A DNA stretch of 64,000 bases from JAGNRR01 sp964409905 (GCA_964409905.1 CAYPET010000002.1:184509-248508), one strand, 5' to 3'; shown: positions 17,354-26,052, counted from the stretch's first letter. Notes: generated from the letters alone by a model not told the origin. Made by a program: numbers and translations.

Positions 17354-17941
17354 ATGAAATTTAATTTTAATATGCAGAATCGTAAGTTTTTCACTTACGA
17401 GGAATACCGGGCATTGGTAACAAAATTATTGAGTTCGAATAGCACAACCGGTCCAAATCAAACCGCTGAGATGATAGACTACACAATATTGAATGCCAAA
17501 CGCACGCAGCGTATTGAAAAAACAGTTCAGATTGAGGCGGCTGTAGTTTCACAACTCAACAATATTGTACAACAGCACTGGATTGTATTGTGCGAGGCCT
17601 GGTGTGGGGACGTTGCTCAAAACTTGCCTATAATTAGCAAAATGGCAGAAGAAACTGGACAAGTCACGCTCTCTATATTATTACGAGACGAAAATTTAGA
17701 CATCATGGATGCTTTCCTAACAAAAAATTGTCGGGCAATTCCAAAACTAATTGCTTTAGATGACGCTGGTGAGATACTATTTACATGGGGCCCAAGGCCA
17801 ATAATTATGCAAGAGGTCGCCATGCGTTTAAAAAAGGAAGGTAAACCTTATACCGAAGAAATTCATTTGATGTACGCTCGTGATCGTGGCAAAAGTATTC
17901 AAGAAGAGTTCGGCCAATTGCTACAAAAGTTTTCAGTTTAA
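17354..17941 (+). CDS. Thioredoxin family protein with single-cysteine WCGD motif
   Basis: A cytoplasmic protein with a thioredoxin-like fold of the Thioredoxin_9 type. The usual CxxC position reads WCGDVAQN with only Cys83, followed by NLPIISKMAEE; the cis-Pro strand is AIPKLIALDDAGEILFTWG. Members of this group are common and poorly characterised; the single cysteine argues against classic dithiol exchange and for a monothiol or non-redox role. No signal peptide is seen. A second ATG at 17372 (MQNRKFFTYEEY) agrees better with the promoter position. It lies between an exported redoxin and a K+ channel with no evident link. Confidence 0.75.
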   Translation: MKFNFNMQNRKFFTYEEYRALVTKLLSSNSTTGPNQTAEMIDYTILNAKRTQRIEKTVQIEAAVVSQLNNIVQQHWIVLCEAWCGDVAQNLPIISKMAEETGQVTLSILLRDENLDIMDAFLTKNCRAIPKLIALDDAGEILFTWGPRPIIMQEVAMRLKKEGKPYTEEIHLMYARDRGKSIQEEFGQLLQKFSV

Positions 17942-17983
17942 TAATTCACTTCATTGTTTGCTACATACTAGTTTCGTAATGTC

Positions 17984-18337
17984 ATGATTTTCTTTAAAAC
18001 ATTAATCGAGTTTTTGCGTGATAAGGAATACCGCGATTTGCTGATAACAACACTCATTGTAATTTTTATAGGGATGATTACATACCATTATGTAGAGGGT
18101 TGGTCCTGGTTAGATGCATTGTATTTTTCTTTTATTACCCTTACCACAGTAGGCTTTGGCGATTTTGCACCGATCACGGATACAGGAAAGGTATTTACCA
18201 TTTTTTATATTATTGTCGGGATAGGTATTATTCTATCCTTTGTCAATACGATATACAATCATTTTAATTCCCGCCGCGATCGTGCCCGCTTGCAAAAACA
18301 AAAGGAACGAAAACAGCAATTGAAAGATATACTATGA
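17984..18337 (+). CDS. Two-transmembrane potassium channel (Ion_trans_2)
   Basis: A small pore protein of 117 residues. Two transmembrane helices (about 19-36 and 70-90) flank a pore loop with the K+ selectivity filter TVGFGD at residues 55-60. The C-terminal 25 residues are highly basic and helical (SRRDRARLQKQKERKQQLK), and no RCK/TrkA-N regulatory domain is attached, so it is a minimal KcsA-like pore presumably working as a tetramer. It may be voltage-independent and set resting membrane potential. Family assignment is firm; gating is unknown. Confidence 0.88.
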   Translation: MIFFKTLIEFLRDKEYRDLLITTLIVIFIGMITYHYVEGWSWLDALYFSFITLTTVGFGDFAPITDTGKVFTIFYIIVGIGIILSFVNTIYNHFNSRRDRARLQKQKERKQQLKDIL

Positions 18338-18419
18338 TGTTCTGTATATTGTGAAGCACAACGCGAATACATTAAACACTTGGTCCGCAGCGGCAGATGC
18401 ACAATCTTCAAACTATGCT

Positions 18420-18427
18420 TATTTTTG
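18420..18427 (+). promoter_or_regulatory. Putative -7 box of the deoC operon
   Basis: TATTTTTG is an exact TAnnTTTG match, 7 bases before the deoC ATG at 18435. No TTG occurs at the standard -33 spacing. Confidence 0.4.
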
Positions 18428-18434
18428 GTAAGCC

Positions 18435-19331
18435 ATGAATCTCGATATAGCATCTATTCCAACAATTGATCAGGTGGGCATTGAAGAACGTGTTGCTCGT
18501 TTTAAAGCCCGATCTGTAAAGGGCGAAAGTAAAATTGAGGGATTGAAATTGGCCCTCAGCATGATAGACCTTACAACCCTAGAAGGCAAGGATACTATAG
18601 GTAAGGTGAAACAATTGTGCTACAAGGCGCGGCATTTGGCTGATCAGATTCCCGATTTGCCTACAGTAGCGGCCGTATGTGTTTATCCAAATCATATCAA
18701 GACAGCGGTGCATGAATTGCACGGATCCAATATTAAGGTGGCTTCAGTTGCTACTGCGTTTCCGAGTGGCAATACCAATCTGAGCATAAAACTGGCTGAA
18801 ACAAAACGGGCTATTAACGATGGCACGGATGAGATAGATATGGTAATTAGCCGAGGGAAATTTTTAGCAGGAGAATATCGATATGTACATGACGAAATTG
18901 CTAAGGTAAAAGATGCTTGTGGCAACGCCCGCTTAAAAGTTATTTTAGAAACAGGAGAATTATCCACCTTGGATAACGTGCGGCTGGCAAGCGAAATCGC
19001 CATTGCAGCAGGGGCTGATTTTATCAAAACATCAACAGGTAAAATATCCCCTGCGGCTACAATGGAGGTGACATACGTTATGCTGCAAACCATCTCAGAT
19101 TACTATGAAAAAACAGGAAGAATGATTGGTATGAAGCCGGCCGGTGGCATCTCCACAGCCAAGCAAGCTTTGCAATATTTGGTCATGTTGAATGAAACTC
19201 TGGGCAATCAATGGATGACGAATGAGTGGTTTCGCTTTGGCGCCAGTAGTCTCGCCAATGACATTATTATGCAAATAGCCAAACAGCAAAGCGGTATTTA
19301 TTATTCTGCAGACTATATTTCAAAGGATTAA
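18435..19331 (+). CDS. deoC: Deoxyribose-phosphate aldolase
   Basis: The enzyme cleaves 2-deoxyribose 5-phosphate to acetaldehyde and glyceraldehyde 3-phosphate in deoxynucleoside breakdown. It is a class I aldolase: the Schiff-base lysine is Lys198 in DFIKTSTGK. The proton-relay residues correspond to Asp135 (TDEIDMVISRG) and Lys234 (GMKPAGGI). At 298 residues it belongs to the longer DeoC type with an N-terminal extension of about 35 residues. It is the first gene of a tight operon with two aldehyde dehydrogenase genes (6- and 1-base gaps). That implies the acetaldehyde it makes is oxidised at once to acetate or a related product. Confidence 0.95.
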   Translation: MNLDIASIPTIDQVGIEERVARFKARSVKGESKIEGLKLALSMIDLTTLEGKDTIGKVKQLCYKARHLADQIPDLPTVAAVCVYPNHIKTAVHELHGSNIKVASVATAFPSGNTNLSIKLAETKRAINDGTDEIDMVISRGKFLAGEYRYVHDEIAKVKDACGNARLKVILETGELSTLDNVRLASEIAIAAGADFIKTSTGKISPAATMEVTYVMLQTISDYYEKTGRMIGMKPAGGISTAKQALQYLVMLNETLGNQWMTNEWFRFGASSLANDIIMQIAKQQSGIYYSADYISKD

Positions 19332-19337
19332 ATTGTT

Positions 19338-20789
19338 ATGAAAACTAAATCAACTAATTGGAATTTGTCTCCTGCCCCTGAAAGCACCGAGCATATTAGT
19401 ATCAAAGAACGATATGAATTGTTTATCGCAGGCGAATTCGTGAAACCGACCAAAAGAAAATATTTTGAAAGCATCAATCCGGCTACAGAAGAAAAACTTA
19501 CAGAATTAGCTCTAGCCGATAAGGCTGATGTAATTAAAGCGGTTAAGGCCGCACGAAATGCATATGAAACGGTTTGGCGAAAGATGGCACCCAACGAAAG
19601 AGGGAAATATATCTATCGTCTGGCCAGAATGATACAAGAACGTGCACGAGAATTTGCTATCATAGAAAGCCTGGATGGTGGTAAACCAATACGTGAAAGC
19701 CGTGATATAGATATTCCACTTGCAGCAAACCACCTTTTTTATCACGCGGGCTGGGTCGATAAATTATCGTTTGCGTTTCCGAACAAGAAAATTGAACCCA
19801 TTGGAGTTGTAGGTCAGATCATCCCTTGGAATTTTCCCTTATTGATGGCGGCTTGGAAGCTGGCACCTGCTTTAGCATGCGGCAATACGGTTGTATTGAA
19901 ACCTGCCGAAACAACTTCTATTACCGCCATGAAGTTAGCCGAATTAATTCAAGAGGCAGGTTTCCCGCCCGGGGTGGTAAACATCATTACAGGTGATGGT
20001 ACTGTGGGCGCCGAAATTGTGAAACACAACGACATTGATAAAATCGCCTTCACCGGCAGTACTGCTGTTGGCAAATGGATTCAAAAAGAAATTGCCGGTA
20101 CACAGAAAAAGCTGACGCTCGAATTGGGCGGTAAAGGAGCGAATATCATTTTTGATGATGCACCGATAGATCAAGCTGTGGAGGGCATAGTGAATGCTAT
20201 TTTTTTTAATCAGGGTCATGTATGTTGTGCGGGCTCGCGTTTATTTGTGCAAGAGAATATAGCGGATTTGTTACTCAAAAAACTGAAGAAGCGAATGAAT
20301 ACGTTGATTGTAGGTAATCCTTTGGATAAGAATACAGATGTCGGTGCGATTAATTCAAAGGCACAGTTCGATAAAATCAATAGCTATTTAAAAATTGGTC
20401 TAAAAGAAGGCGCCGAAATGTATCAGGCTGTAGGAACATTACCTAAGAAAGGTTTTTACTGTAAGCCAACTTTATTTTTAAATACTGCCCAGTCGCATCG
20501 TATTGTACAGGAGGAAATCTTTGGGCCTGTACTGGCCATTCAAACTTTTCGCACGATTGAAGAAGTGATTGAAAAAGCCAATAATATACCGTACGGATTA
20601 AGTGCCGGCGTATGGACAGATAAAGGATCGAAAATATTTAATATGACACAACGCCTCCGAGCAGGTGTGGTATGGGCTAATACGTTCAACAAATTTGATC
20701 CGGCTTCTCCCTTTGGTGGGTATAAGGAAAGTGGTTTCGGGCGCGAGGGTGGAATACAAGGTTTAGCACCATATCTAAAAATTAGTTAG
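19338..20789 (+). CDS. Aldehyde dehydrogenase, catalytically complete
   Basis: An NAD(P)+-dependent aldehyde dehydrogenase of 483 residues. Catalytic parts are all present: the oxyanion Asn165 in IIPWNFPL, general base Glu262 in LELGGKGANI, and nucleophile Cys296 in NQGHVCCAGSR, with FTGSTAVGK as the cofactor loop. The C-terminus FGGYKESGFGREGGIQGLAPYLKIS is the normal oligomerisation end. Its position directly after deoC points to acetaldehyde as substrate. The next gene starts after one base and encodes only the N-terminal half of a second, inactive ALDH. The pair matches the two-domain order of ALDH16 enzymes. Confidence 0.92.
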   Translation: MKTKSTNWNLSPAPESTEHISIKERYELFIAGEFVKPTKRKYFESINPATEEKLTELALADKADVIKAVKAARNAYETVWRKMAPNERGKYIYRLARMIQERAREFAIIESLDGGKPIRESRDIDIPLAANHLFYHAGWVDKLSFAFPNKKIEPIGVVGQIIPWNFPLLMAAWKLAPALACGNTVVLKPAETTSITAMKLAELIQEAGFPPGVVNIITGDGTVGAEIVKHNDIDKIAFTGSTAVGKWIQKEIAGTQKKLTLELGGKGANIIFDDAPIDQAVEGIVNAIFFNQGHVCCAGSRLFVQENIADLLLKKLKKRMNTLIVGNPLDKNTDVGAINSKAQFDKINSYLKIGLKEGAEMYQAVGTLPKKGFYCKPTLFLNTAQSHRIVQEEIFGPVLAIQTFRTIEEVIEKANNIPYGLSAGVWTDKGSKIFNMTQRLRAGVVWANTFNKFDPASPFGGYKESGFGREGGIQGLAPYLKIS

Positions 20790-20790
20790 C

Positions 20791-21672
20791 ATGGAACGAA
20801 TAGATGTTTTAAAAACGTACAAACTTTTTATTGGAGGACAGTTTCCGCGAACCGAAAGTGGACGTTATTACAAAGTGTTCAATAGCAAAGATGAAACTAT
20901 TGCAAATGCCTGCTTGGCTTCGCGAAAAGATTTTAAAGATGCAGTCGTTTCTGCGCGCAAAGCTTTCGAGACATGGCAAGGCAAAACAGCTTTTAACCGT
21001 TCGCAAATCATTTATCGAATTGCAGAAATATTGGAAGGTAGGAAAGACCAATTTATTAGTGAACTTATGCAGCAGGCCACAAGCCGCAGACAGGCTCAAT
21101 TGGAGGTTAACGCGGCCATAGATCGTTGTATTTATTATGCCGGTTGGTGCGATAAGTATCAGCAAATTTTCAGTAGCGTCAATCCTGTCAGCACGCCACA
21201 TTTTAATTTTTCTGTACCCGAACCGATGGGAGTGGTGAGTATCATTGCCCCGGAAGATAGTGCATTACTGGGCTTGCTCAGCATAATCCTACCTTGTATT
21301 GCAGGCGGTAATACTTGTGTTGTATTGAGTAGTTATCAAAAACCTTTGTGTGCTATCAGTCTGGCCGAAGTTTTTGCCACAAGTGATGTGCCTGGTGGTG
21401 TGGTGAATATATTAACGGGAAGTTCATCTGAATTGCATAGTCATATGAGTAGCCATATGGATGTGAATGCCGTTGTTTATTGCAGAGAAAATTTCGAGGA
21501 GCTAAGAAATATTCAGGCCAATAGTGCAACGAATGTAAAACGAAATTTTCACTGGCATCGGAAATGGTCTAAGCAAGAAGCTGCTGATCCTTATTTAATT
21601 CTTGATTTACAAGAAACAAAAACGACCTGGCATCCAATAGAAAACATTGGGGCAAGTGGAGGCAAATATTGA
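20791..21672 (+). CDS. Half-length, catalytically dead aldehyde dehydrogenase homologue (ALDH16 second-domain-like)
   Basis: The 293-residue product aligns with the N-terminal, cofactor-binding half of an aldehyde dehydrogenase: YKLFIGGQFPRTESGRYY, AVVSARKAFETWQGKTAFNR, EPMGVVSIIAPEDSALLGLL and VPGGVVNILTG. The PWNFP motif with the catalytic Asn is replaced by APEDSA, and the entire catalytic domain with its cysteine is absent. The DNA after the stop is AT-rich and does not continue the ALDH in any frame, so it is not a simple truncation. A complete ALDH followed by such a half domain is the layout of ALDH16, where the second half is non-catalytic. I infer a structural or regulatory partner for the upstream enzyme. 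Confidence 0.8.
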   Translation: MERIDVLKTYKLFIGGQFPRTESGRYYKVFNSKDETIANACLASRKDFKDAVVSARKAFETWQGKTAFNRSQIIYRIAEILEGRKDQFISELMQQATSRRQAQLEVNAAIDRCIYYAGWCDKYQQIFSSVNPVSTPHFNFSVPEPMGVVSIIAPEDSALLGLLSIILPCIAGGNTCVVLSSYQKPLCAISLAEVFATSDVPGGVVNILTGSSSELHSHMSSHMDVNAVVYCRENFEELRNIQANSATNVKRNFHWHRKWSKQEAADPYLILDLQETKTTWHPIENIGASGGKY

Positions 21673-21751
21673 TGAATTTCATTTTTAGTCATATGTCGTA
21701 TTTGGATTTTTGTATTGATTCTTTTAATTTGTGGATACAAAATTAAAAAAC

Positions 21752-22243
21752 ATGAAGAAAGTTATTTACTCACTATGCGCATTACTGATTTCTTTCACTT
21801 TTATGGCTTGCCCTTACAAATCAGACGTGCCCTTAGATGAAACCCCAACAGAATCCATACAAGAAAAATATTTAGGTAAGTATGAAAAGAAGAATAGTTC
21901 TACCTATACCTACACTGTAGAACGCGACAATGATAAGCGATACAAGATTATTGAAACATCAAAAGCTGGTAAAGAATAATATTATTACGGATGGACAAGT
22001 ACTATAGGTGGACAAACATATTTGCAAACCTACCAAAAACCCACTACCAGCACCGCTAAGAAATACTATTACATTTATCGGCTGGACCCGGCCAAATCCG
22101 GTGCATTTATGACACTTTCACCCTTAACTGAGAATATAAAAGAGAAGTTTACCTCTTCTGCCGAATTAAGACGATTTGTCAAGAACAACCAGGATTTGAG
22201 TTTTATCTACGATGCAGACGAAACATATTATAAATCTGAATAG
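21752..22243 (+). pseudogene. Small lipoprotein-like gene interrupted by one in-frame TAA
   Basis: From ATG 21752 the product starts with a signal sequence and lipobox-like FMACPYKSD. It runs to GKE, where TAA at 21977-21979 stops it after 75 residues. Past that codon the same frame continues uninterrupted with YYYGWTSTIGGQTYLQ and ends at 22243 as ADETYYKSE. The downstream part has normal protein composition and no obvious start of its own near the break; an internal ATG occurs only at 22109. So this looks like one gene of about 163 codons broken by a single nonsense change (for example TAT to TAA), or read through. I do not recognise the family. An alternative ATG at 21731 would precede the signal peptide and is unlikely. 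Confidence 0.65.
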
Positions 22244-22270
22244 TCTAGCCTAAGTGAATGACCTAAGAAA

Positions 22271-22297
22271 AATCCCAACTTGCCGTTGGGATTTTTT
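22271..22297 (+). terminator. Rho-independent terminator after the broken lipoprotein gene
   Basis: AATCCCAAC (22271-22279) and GTTGGGATT (22285-22293) form a 9-bp stem with a 5-base loop, followed by T residues. Confidence 0.85.
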
Positions 22298-22348
22298 TAT
22301 GTGGTAACAGTCCACTTCGTACCTTAGTAATCCTCAATAATAAATATC

Positions 22349-23137
22349 TTGATAGAAGCAGCCAAAGCAAAGAGAGTATCGGGTTATACAACGGAAATGG
22401 TTGAAGACCGTTTAGCCGTGGAGGAAATGTTGAGTATTGCTATTAATGGCGAACCCTATACCGTAACCATGCGTACGCCGGGAAATGAAAAAGCATTAGT
22501 AAGGGGGATATTATTAACTGAAAATATTTTTACTCGGCTTGATACACAGCCCAATTTTGTCATTACGAACAAAAATCATCTTGGCTACATTACGGAGGTA
22601 AATGTTGAAATAAATGATACTGATGTGCAGGAAGGGATAGAGACAAAACGTAATTTACTATCTGTGACAAGTTGTGGAATGTGCGGTGTGCAGTCCGTTG
22701 ATTTATTTCTGGGGGAGCCGCTTGCCAATGATGTCAAATTATCCTGCGAAATGATACCTGTCATGTTTGAAGATATGCGACAAGCTCAAAATATTTTTGA
22801 AAAATCAGGCGGTTCACATGCGGCTGCCGCATTTGATGAGCGTGGTAAGCTCTTGAGCATACAAGAAGATATTGGCCGCCATAATGCTGTTGATAAAGTG
22901 ATTGGTGATTTATTGTTGCAGGGAATTTTGCGCGAGGCTGTCATATTATCAGTAAGTGGCCGTTTGTCTTATGAAATTATACGGAAGACTTACCGTGCGG
23001 CTATACCGTTTGTGGCTGCAGTATCGGCGCCTTCTTCCTTGGCGGTAAGGTCAGCTAGTGAAGCCGGTATTTGCTTGTTGGCCTTTTGTCGTAAGCAACA
23101 ATTTACTGTCTACACTTATCCCGAAAGAATACATTAA
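22349..23137 (+). CDS. fdhD: Formate dehydrogenase accessory sulfurtransferase
   Basis: FdhD moves sulfur from a cysteine desulfurase to the molybdenum cofactor of formate dehydrogenase, without which the enzyme is inactive. The signature Cys-x2-Cys is at residues 109-112 in TSCGMCGVQS. DIGRHNAVDKVIGDLL and SVSGRLSYEIIRKT are further family blocks. The frame opens with TTG at 22349. The first ATG, at 22394, would remove the conserved RVxxY start, so TTG is preferred. Its client is presumably the formate dehydrogenase at 3798-8212, about 14 kb away, in a separate transcription unit. Confidence 0.92.
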   Translation: MIEAAKAKRVSGYTTEMVEDRLAVEEMLSIAINGEPYTVTMRTPGNEKALVRGILLTENIFTRLDTQPNFVITNKNHLGYITEVNVEINDTDVQEGIETKRNLLSVTSCGMCGVQSVDLFLGEPLANDVKLSCEMIPVMFEDMRQAQNIFEKSGGSHAAAAFDERGKLLSIQEDIGRHNAVDKVIGDLLLQGILREAVILSVSGRLSYEIIRKTYRAAIPFVAAVSAPSSLAVRSASEAGICLLAFCRKQQFTVYTYPERIH

Positions 23138-23140
23138 ACC

Positions 23141-24565
23141 TTAACTGTATCCCAGTATCTTCAGCATGCTCTGTGCGCTTTGTTCTTTTGCGTAAAGCTT
23201 ATCAGTTATTTTTCCATTCTCATCTTTATCAATAATCACATGCTTTGGAGCAGGCACAAGGCAGTGTTTGATACCGCCATAACCACTTATTTGATCTTGA
23301 TAGGCGCCAGTATGAAAAAAGCCTATGTAAAGGGGCTCGTAATCTTTATTATGACCATTCTCTAGTAGGCGTGCTTTGGGTAAAAATACAGCGTTGATAT
23401 ATTCTTCTTTAGTATAAAAGTCATGACTATCACAGGTCAAACCCCCGAGGTGAACTTCATGTGATTCTTCACGCCATTTATTTACTGGCAACATCAGAAA
23501 TTTTTCGTTTATACCCCATACATCGGGTAAAGTGGTAATGAATGAACTATCAATCATGTACCAAGTTTCTCTTTCATTTTGAATTTTTTCTCCTATCACA
23601 GAGTAAATCGTAGCACCACTTTCGCCAACAGTAAAACTGCCAAATTCGGTATAGATATTGGGCACTTTTACTTTGTGTCTTCTGCAAACTTTTTTTATAG
23701 TAGAGACGATTTCATTAACCATGTACTTGTAGTTGTACTTGAAAGCCAATGAATCTTTAATAGGAAAACCTCCACCAATGTTTAACGAGTCTAGTGAAGG
23801 ACATTTCTTTTTTAATTCACACCAAAGTGAAACGATAGAGCGTAATTCGCGCCAGTAATAGAAGTCATCTTTGATACCTTTATTCATAAAGAAGTGCAAC
23901 ATCTTCAATTGAAACTTGCTATTTGGAGCTATCTTTTCGTCATAAAACGTTTGCACATCATTCTTTCGAATACCTAAACGTGATGTATAAAAATCAAAAG
24001 TGGGTTCTTCATCAGCTGCAATACGGATACCGATATTTACTGGCTCGGTAGATTTGATGCGTTTCTGATAGATGTTTAATTCTTCGGTATTATCCAGTAC
24101 AGGGAGGATATTTTTAAAACCTTTATTTATCAGATAAGAAATATTCTTTGTGTAATCTGGTGTTTTAAAGCCATTACATACAATATGAATATTTTTCGTG
24201 ATTTTTTTTCGGAGGTAAAGTTTCTTGATAATCTCCAAATCGTAGGCATGTGATGTTTCAATATGCACACCATGCTTTAGTACTTCGTTTATTATGAAAG
24301 AGAAATGTGAGCTCTTGGTGCAGTAGCAATAAAAATACTGACCATCATAATTGTTTTTTTTAATGGCTTTTTCAAAATAATTTTTTGCCTTATTTATCTG
24401 TTGCCCAATCTTCGGCAGATAAGTCAACTTTAAAGGTGTGCCATATTTATCAATGATACTTTTTAAGTCAACATCATTAAACTGGAGGTAACCGTCTTTT
24501 AGTTTGAAGCCTTCTTGAGGGAAGTAAAAACTTTGATCAATTAGGGAAGCGTATGAATTATTCAT
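23141..24565 (-). CDS. PLP-dependent type III decarboxylase, probably biosynthetic arginine decarboxylase
   Basis: A fold-type III (alanine racemase-like) PLP decarboxylase of 474 residues. The PLP lysine is Lys84 in FYCYCTKSSHF. The barrel carries ILPVLDNTEEL and GIRIAADEEPTFDFYTSRLGI, and the phosphate-binding LNIGGGFPI lies further on. Many Bacteroidota proteins of this length and pattern are annotated as arginine decarboxylase, first step of agmatine/polyamine synthesis. Diaminopimelate or other basic amino-acid decarboxylases are the alternatives. No agmatinase is next to it. Its stop lies 4 bases from the convergent fdhD stop. Confidence 0.78.
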   Translation of the reverse strand: MNNSYASLIDQSFYFPQEGFKLKDGYLQFNDVDLKSIIDKYGTPLKLTYLPKIGQQINKAKNYFEKAIKKNNYDGQYFYCYCTKSSHFSFIINEVLKHGVHIETSHAYDLEIIKKLYLRKKITKNIHIVCNGFKTPDYTKNISYLINKGFKNILPVLDNTEELNIYQKRIKSTEPVNIGIRIAADEEPTFDFYTSRLGIRKNDVQTFYDEKIAPNSKFQLKMLHFFMNKGIKDDFYYWRELRSIVSLWCELKKKCPSLDSLNIGGGFPIKDSLAFKYNYKYMVNEIVSTIKKVCRRHKVKVPNIYTEFGSFTVGESGATIYSVIGEKIQNERETWYMIDSSFITTLPDVWGINEKFLMLPVNKWREESHEVHLGGLTCDSHDFYTKEEYINAVFLPKARLLENGHNKDYEPLYIGFFHTGAYQDQISGYGGIKHCLVPAPKHVIIDKDENGKITDKLYAKEQSAQSMLKILGYS

Positions 24566-24575
24566 TTTCTACTTG

Positions 24576-24583
24576 CAAAAATA
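24576..24583 (-). promoter_or_regulatory. Putative -7 box of the decarboxylase gene
   Basis: The minus strand reads TATTTTTG (exact TAnnTTTG) 10 bases upstream of the ATG at 24565. Confidence 0.45.
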
Positions 24584-24612
24584 ACCTTACAAAACAACAT
24601 GCACTTAAAAAC

Positions 24613-25038
24613 TTAGCAGGCAATTTTATTCACGCGATTTTCGTGTCGGCCACCTTCGAATGCTGTGCTGGCAAATGCAGCAACACAACGTATGGCCTCT
24701 TGATCGCTGATGAACCTTGCAGGTAAACAAATGATATTTGCGTTGTTATGTTGTCTAGCAAGTTTAGCAATTTCTTCTTCCCAAACAACTGCGGCACGTA
24801 TTTTTTGGTGTTTGTTTGCTGTCATGGCTACTCCCTGAGCGCTACCGCAAATTAATATTCCCCATGCTGCACCGTCCTCAACGGATTTTGCTACAGCGTG
24901 CGCATAGTCTGGGTAATCAACGCTATCAGGTCCGTAGGTGCCTTTGTCATCGAAGGTAAAGCCTTGTTTTTCAAATTCGGCTTTGATATTGTCTTTCAAT
25001 TTATATCCGGCATGATCACAGCCTATTGGGATATTCAT
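24613..25038 (-). CDS. rpiB: Ribose 5-phosphate isomerase B
   Basis: The enzyme interconverts ribose 5-phosphate and ribulose 5-phosphate in the pentose phosphate pathway. From ATG 25038 the 141-residue product starts MNIPIGCDHAGYKLK, with the phosphate-binding Asp8-His9. The active-site loop CGSAQGVAMTANKH contains catalytic Cys64. ARQHNNANIICLPAR supplies further active-site residues. A GTG six bases upstream would add only two residues. The gene follows the coiled-coil membrane protein with a 12-base gap and may share its transcript. Confidence 0.94.
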   Translation of the reverse strand: MNIPIGCDHAGYKLKDNIKAEFEKQGFTFDDKGTYGPDSVDYPDYAHAVAKSVEDGAAWGILICGSAQGVAMTANKHQKIRAAVVWEEEIAKLARQHNNANIICLPARFISDQEAIRCVAAFASTAFEGGRHENRVNKIAC

Positions 25039-25050
25039 AATCACTTTAAT

Positions 25051-26022
25051 TTATCTCAAAGTTATATTGTCTTGGCCAATAAGGTAGCCTTTGTTGTAAA
25101 GTTCTACCGTATACACTCCAGCTTCAAAGGCATCAGCTGGCACACAATTGGCACTTATATTCATAGAGTTTCTGCCTCTAGTATACGGTACAATTTTCTT
25201 CGTTGTGTATTCTTGCTTGCCACCTTCGGCTAAATCAATTGTGCCCGAAGCATTTCCTTTAGAATGTATGATATTACCCTGAGGATTTTTTACCACGATG
25301 AAAATGGTTTTTTCTCCTGATTCTGTAAGGCGATTTACAGCCAATGAAAAATTAACTTCAAGCATGTCTGCTTTTTTTGCTTTTGTTGTGGTTTTGTTTA
25401 TCTCCTTACCAAAAAGATTCTTTTTCTGGTTGATAACTGTCATTTCGATATTGGTGGCTGACAATACTGTGCCTAGTTCAACAGTTTCTTCTAATTCTTT
25501 TTTTGTTTCTTTTAGACTCTCATTTTCAAGTTCTGTAGTTTTTTTTGATTCTGTCAATTCACGGTTGGAGTGCACTAATTCGATGTTCTCTTGCTTTAAA
25601 GCGTTTATCTGGGCCTGAAATTGTGTGACTAACTCTTCCAATTGTGCAATCATATTTTTTGCTTTTTTAAGCTCTCCTTGCGTTGCATTTTTATCTGATA
25701 AAATACGCTTGATCTCGTCTTTTAAACCGGCAATTTCACCACCTTGCGATTTGAGCAAACTATCCATACTGGCGTTTTCGCTGGTCATTTCATCAAGCCT
25801 GGCGATGGCGGCATTATACTCTTTGCTAAGACTTTCTTTTTCTATATTGACCTCCTCAAGGCGCAACTCTGTATCAGCTTTTTCTTGCGAAACTTTATTT
25901 TTTTGTATAAAAAAATATCCTCCGGCCACTACAAGTAGTGCGATAATACCCCACAGCAGGAGGTTATTATTTTTTGGATTGGGATGTTGATATTCTTTTG
26001 GAGTTTGAAAATCTTCAGACAT
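25051..26022 (-). CDS. Single-pass membrane protein with long coiled coil
   Basis: I do not recognise a named family. From ATG 26022 (MSEDFQTPKEY) a short polar segment leads into one transmembrane helix (about residues 22-40, LLLWGIIALLVVAGGYFFIQ). About 150 residues of heptad-like Glu/Lys/Leu-rich sequence follow, with repeated LKxE and ENxxL patterns forming a coiled coil. The C-terminal 120 residues look like a compact beta domain (LEVNFSLAVNRLTESGEKTIFIVVKNPQG). Topology is probably cytoplasmic N-terminus with the coiled coil and beta domain in the periplasm. It is upstream of rpiB in the same direction. An in-frame ATG at 26073 is less likely because the -7 box lies between the two. Confidence 0.6.
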   Translation of the reverse strand: MSEDFQTPKEYQHPNPKNNNLLLWGIIALLVVAGGYFFIQKNKVSQEKADTELRLEEVNIEKESLSKEYNAAIARLDEMTSENASMDSLLKSQGGEIAGLKDEIKRILSDKNATQGELKKAKNMIAQLEELVTQFQAQINALKQENIELVHSNRELTESKKTTELENESLKETKKELEETVELGTVLSATNIEMTVINQKKNLFGKEINKTTTKAKKADMLEVNFSLAVNRLTESGEKTIFIVVKNPQGNIIHSKGNASGTIDLAEGGKQEYTTKKIVPYTRGRNSMNISANCVPADAFEAGVYTVELYNKGYLIGQDNITLR

Positions 26023-26044
26023 GATGAATGGGGTTTTTCTAGCA

Positions 26045-26052
26045 CAAAAATA
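26045..26052 (-). promoter_or_regulatory. Putative -7 box of the coiled-coil protein gene
   Basis: TATTTTTG on the minus strand is an exact TAnnTTTG match, 22 bases upstream of ATG 26022. It supports that start over the one at 26073. Confidence 0.45.

Noticed and set aside
20791..21672. Short ALDH as a truncated pseudogene
   Set aside because: No ALDH sequence continues past its stop in any frame, the frame is clean, and the half-domain layout matches a known non-catalytic ALDH16 domain.
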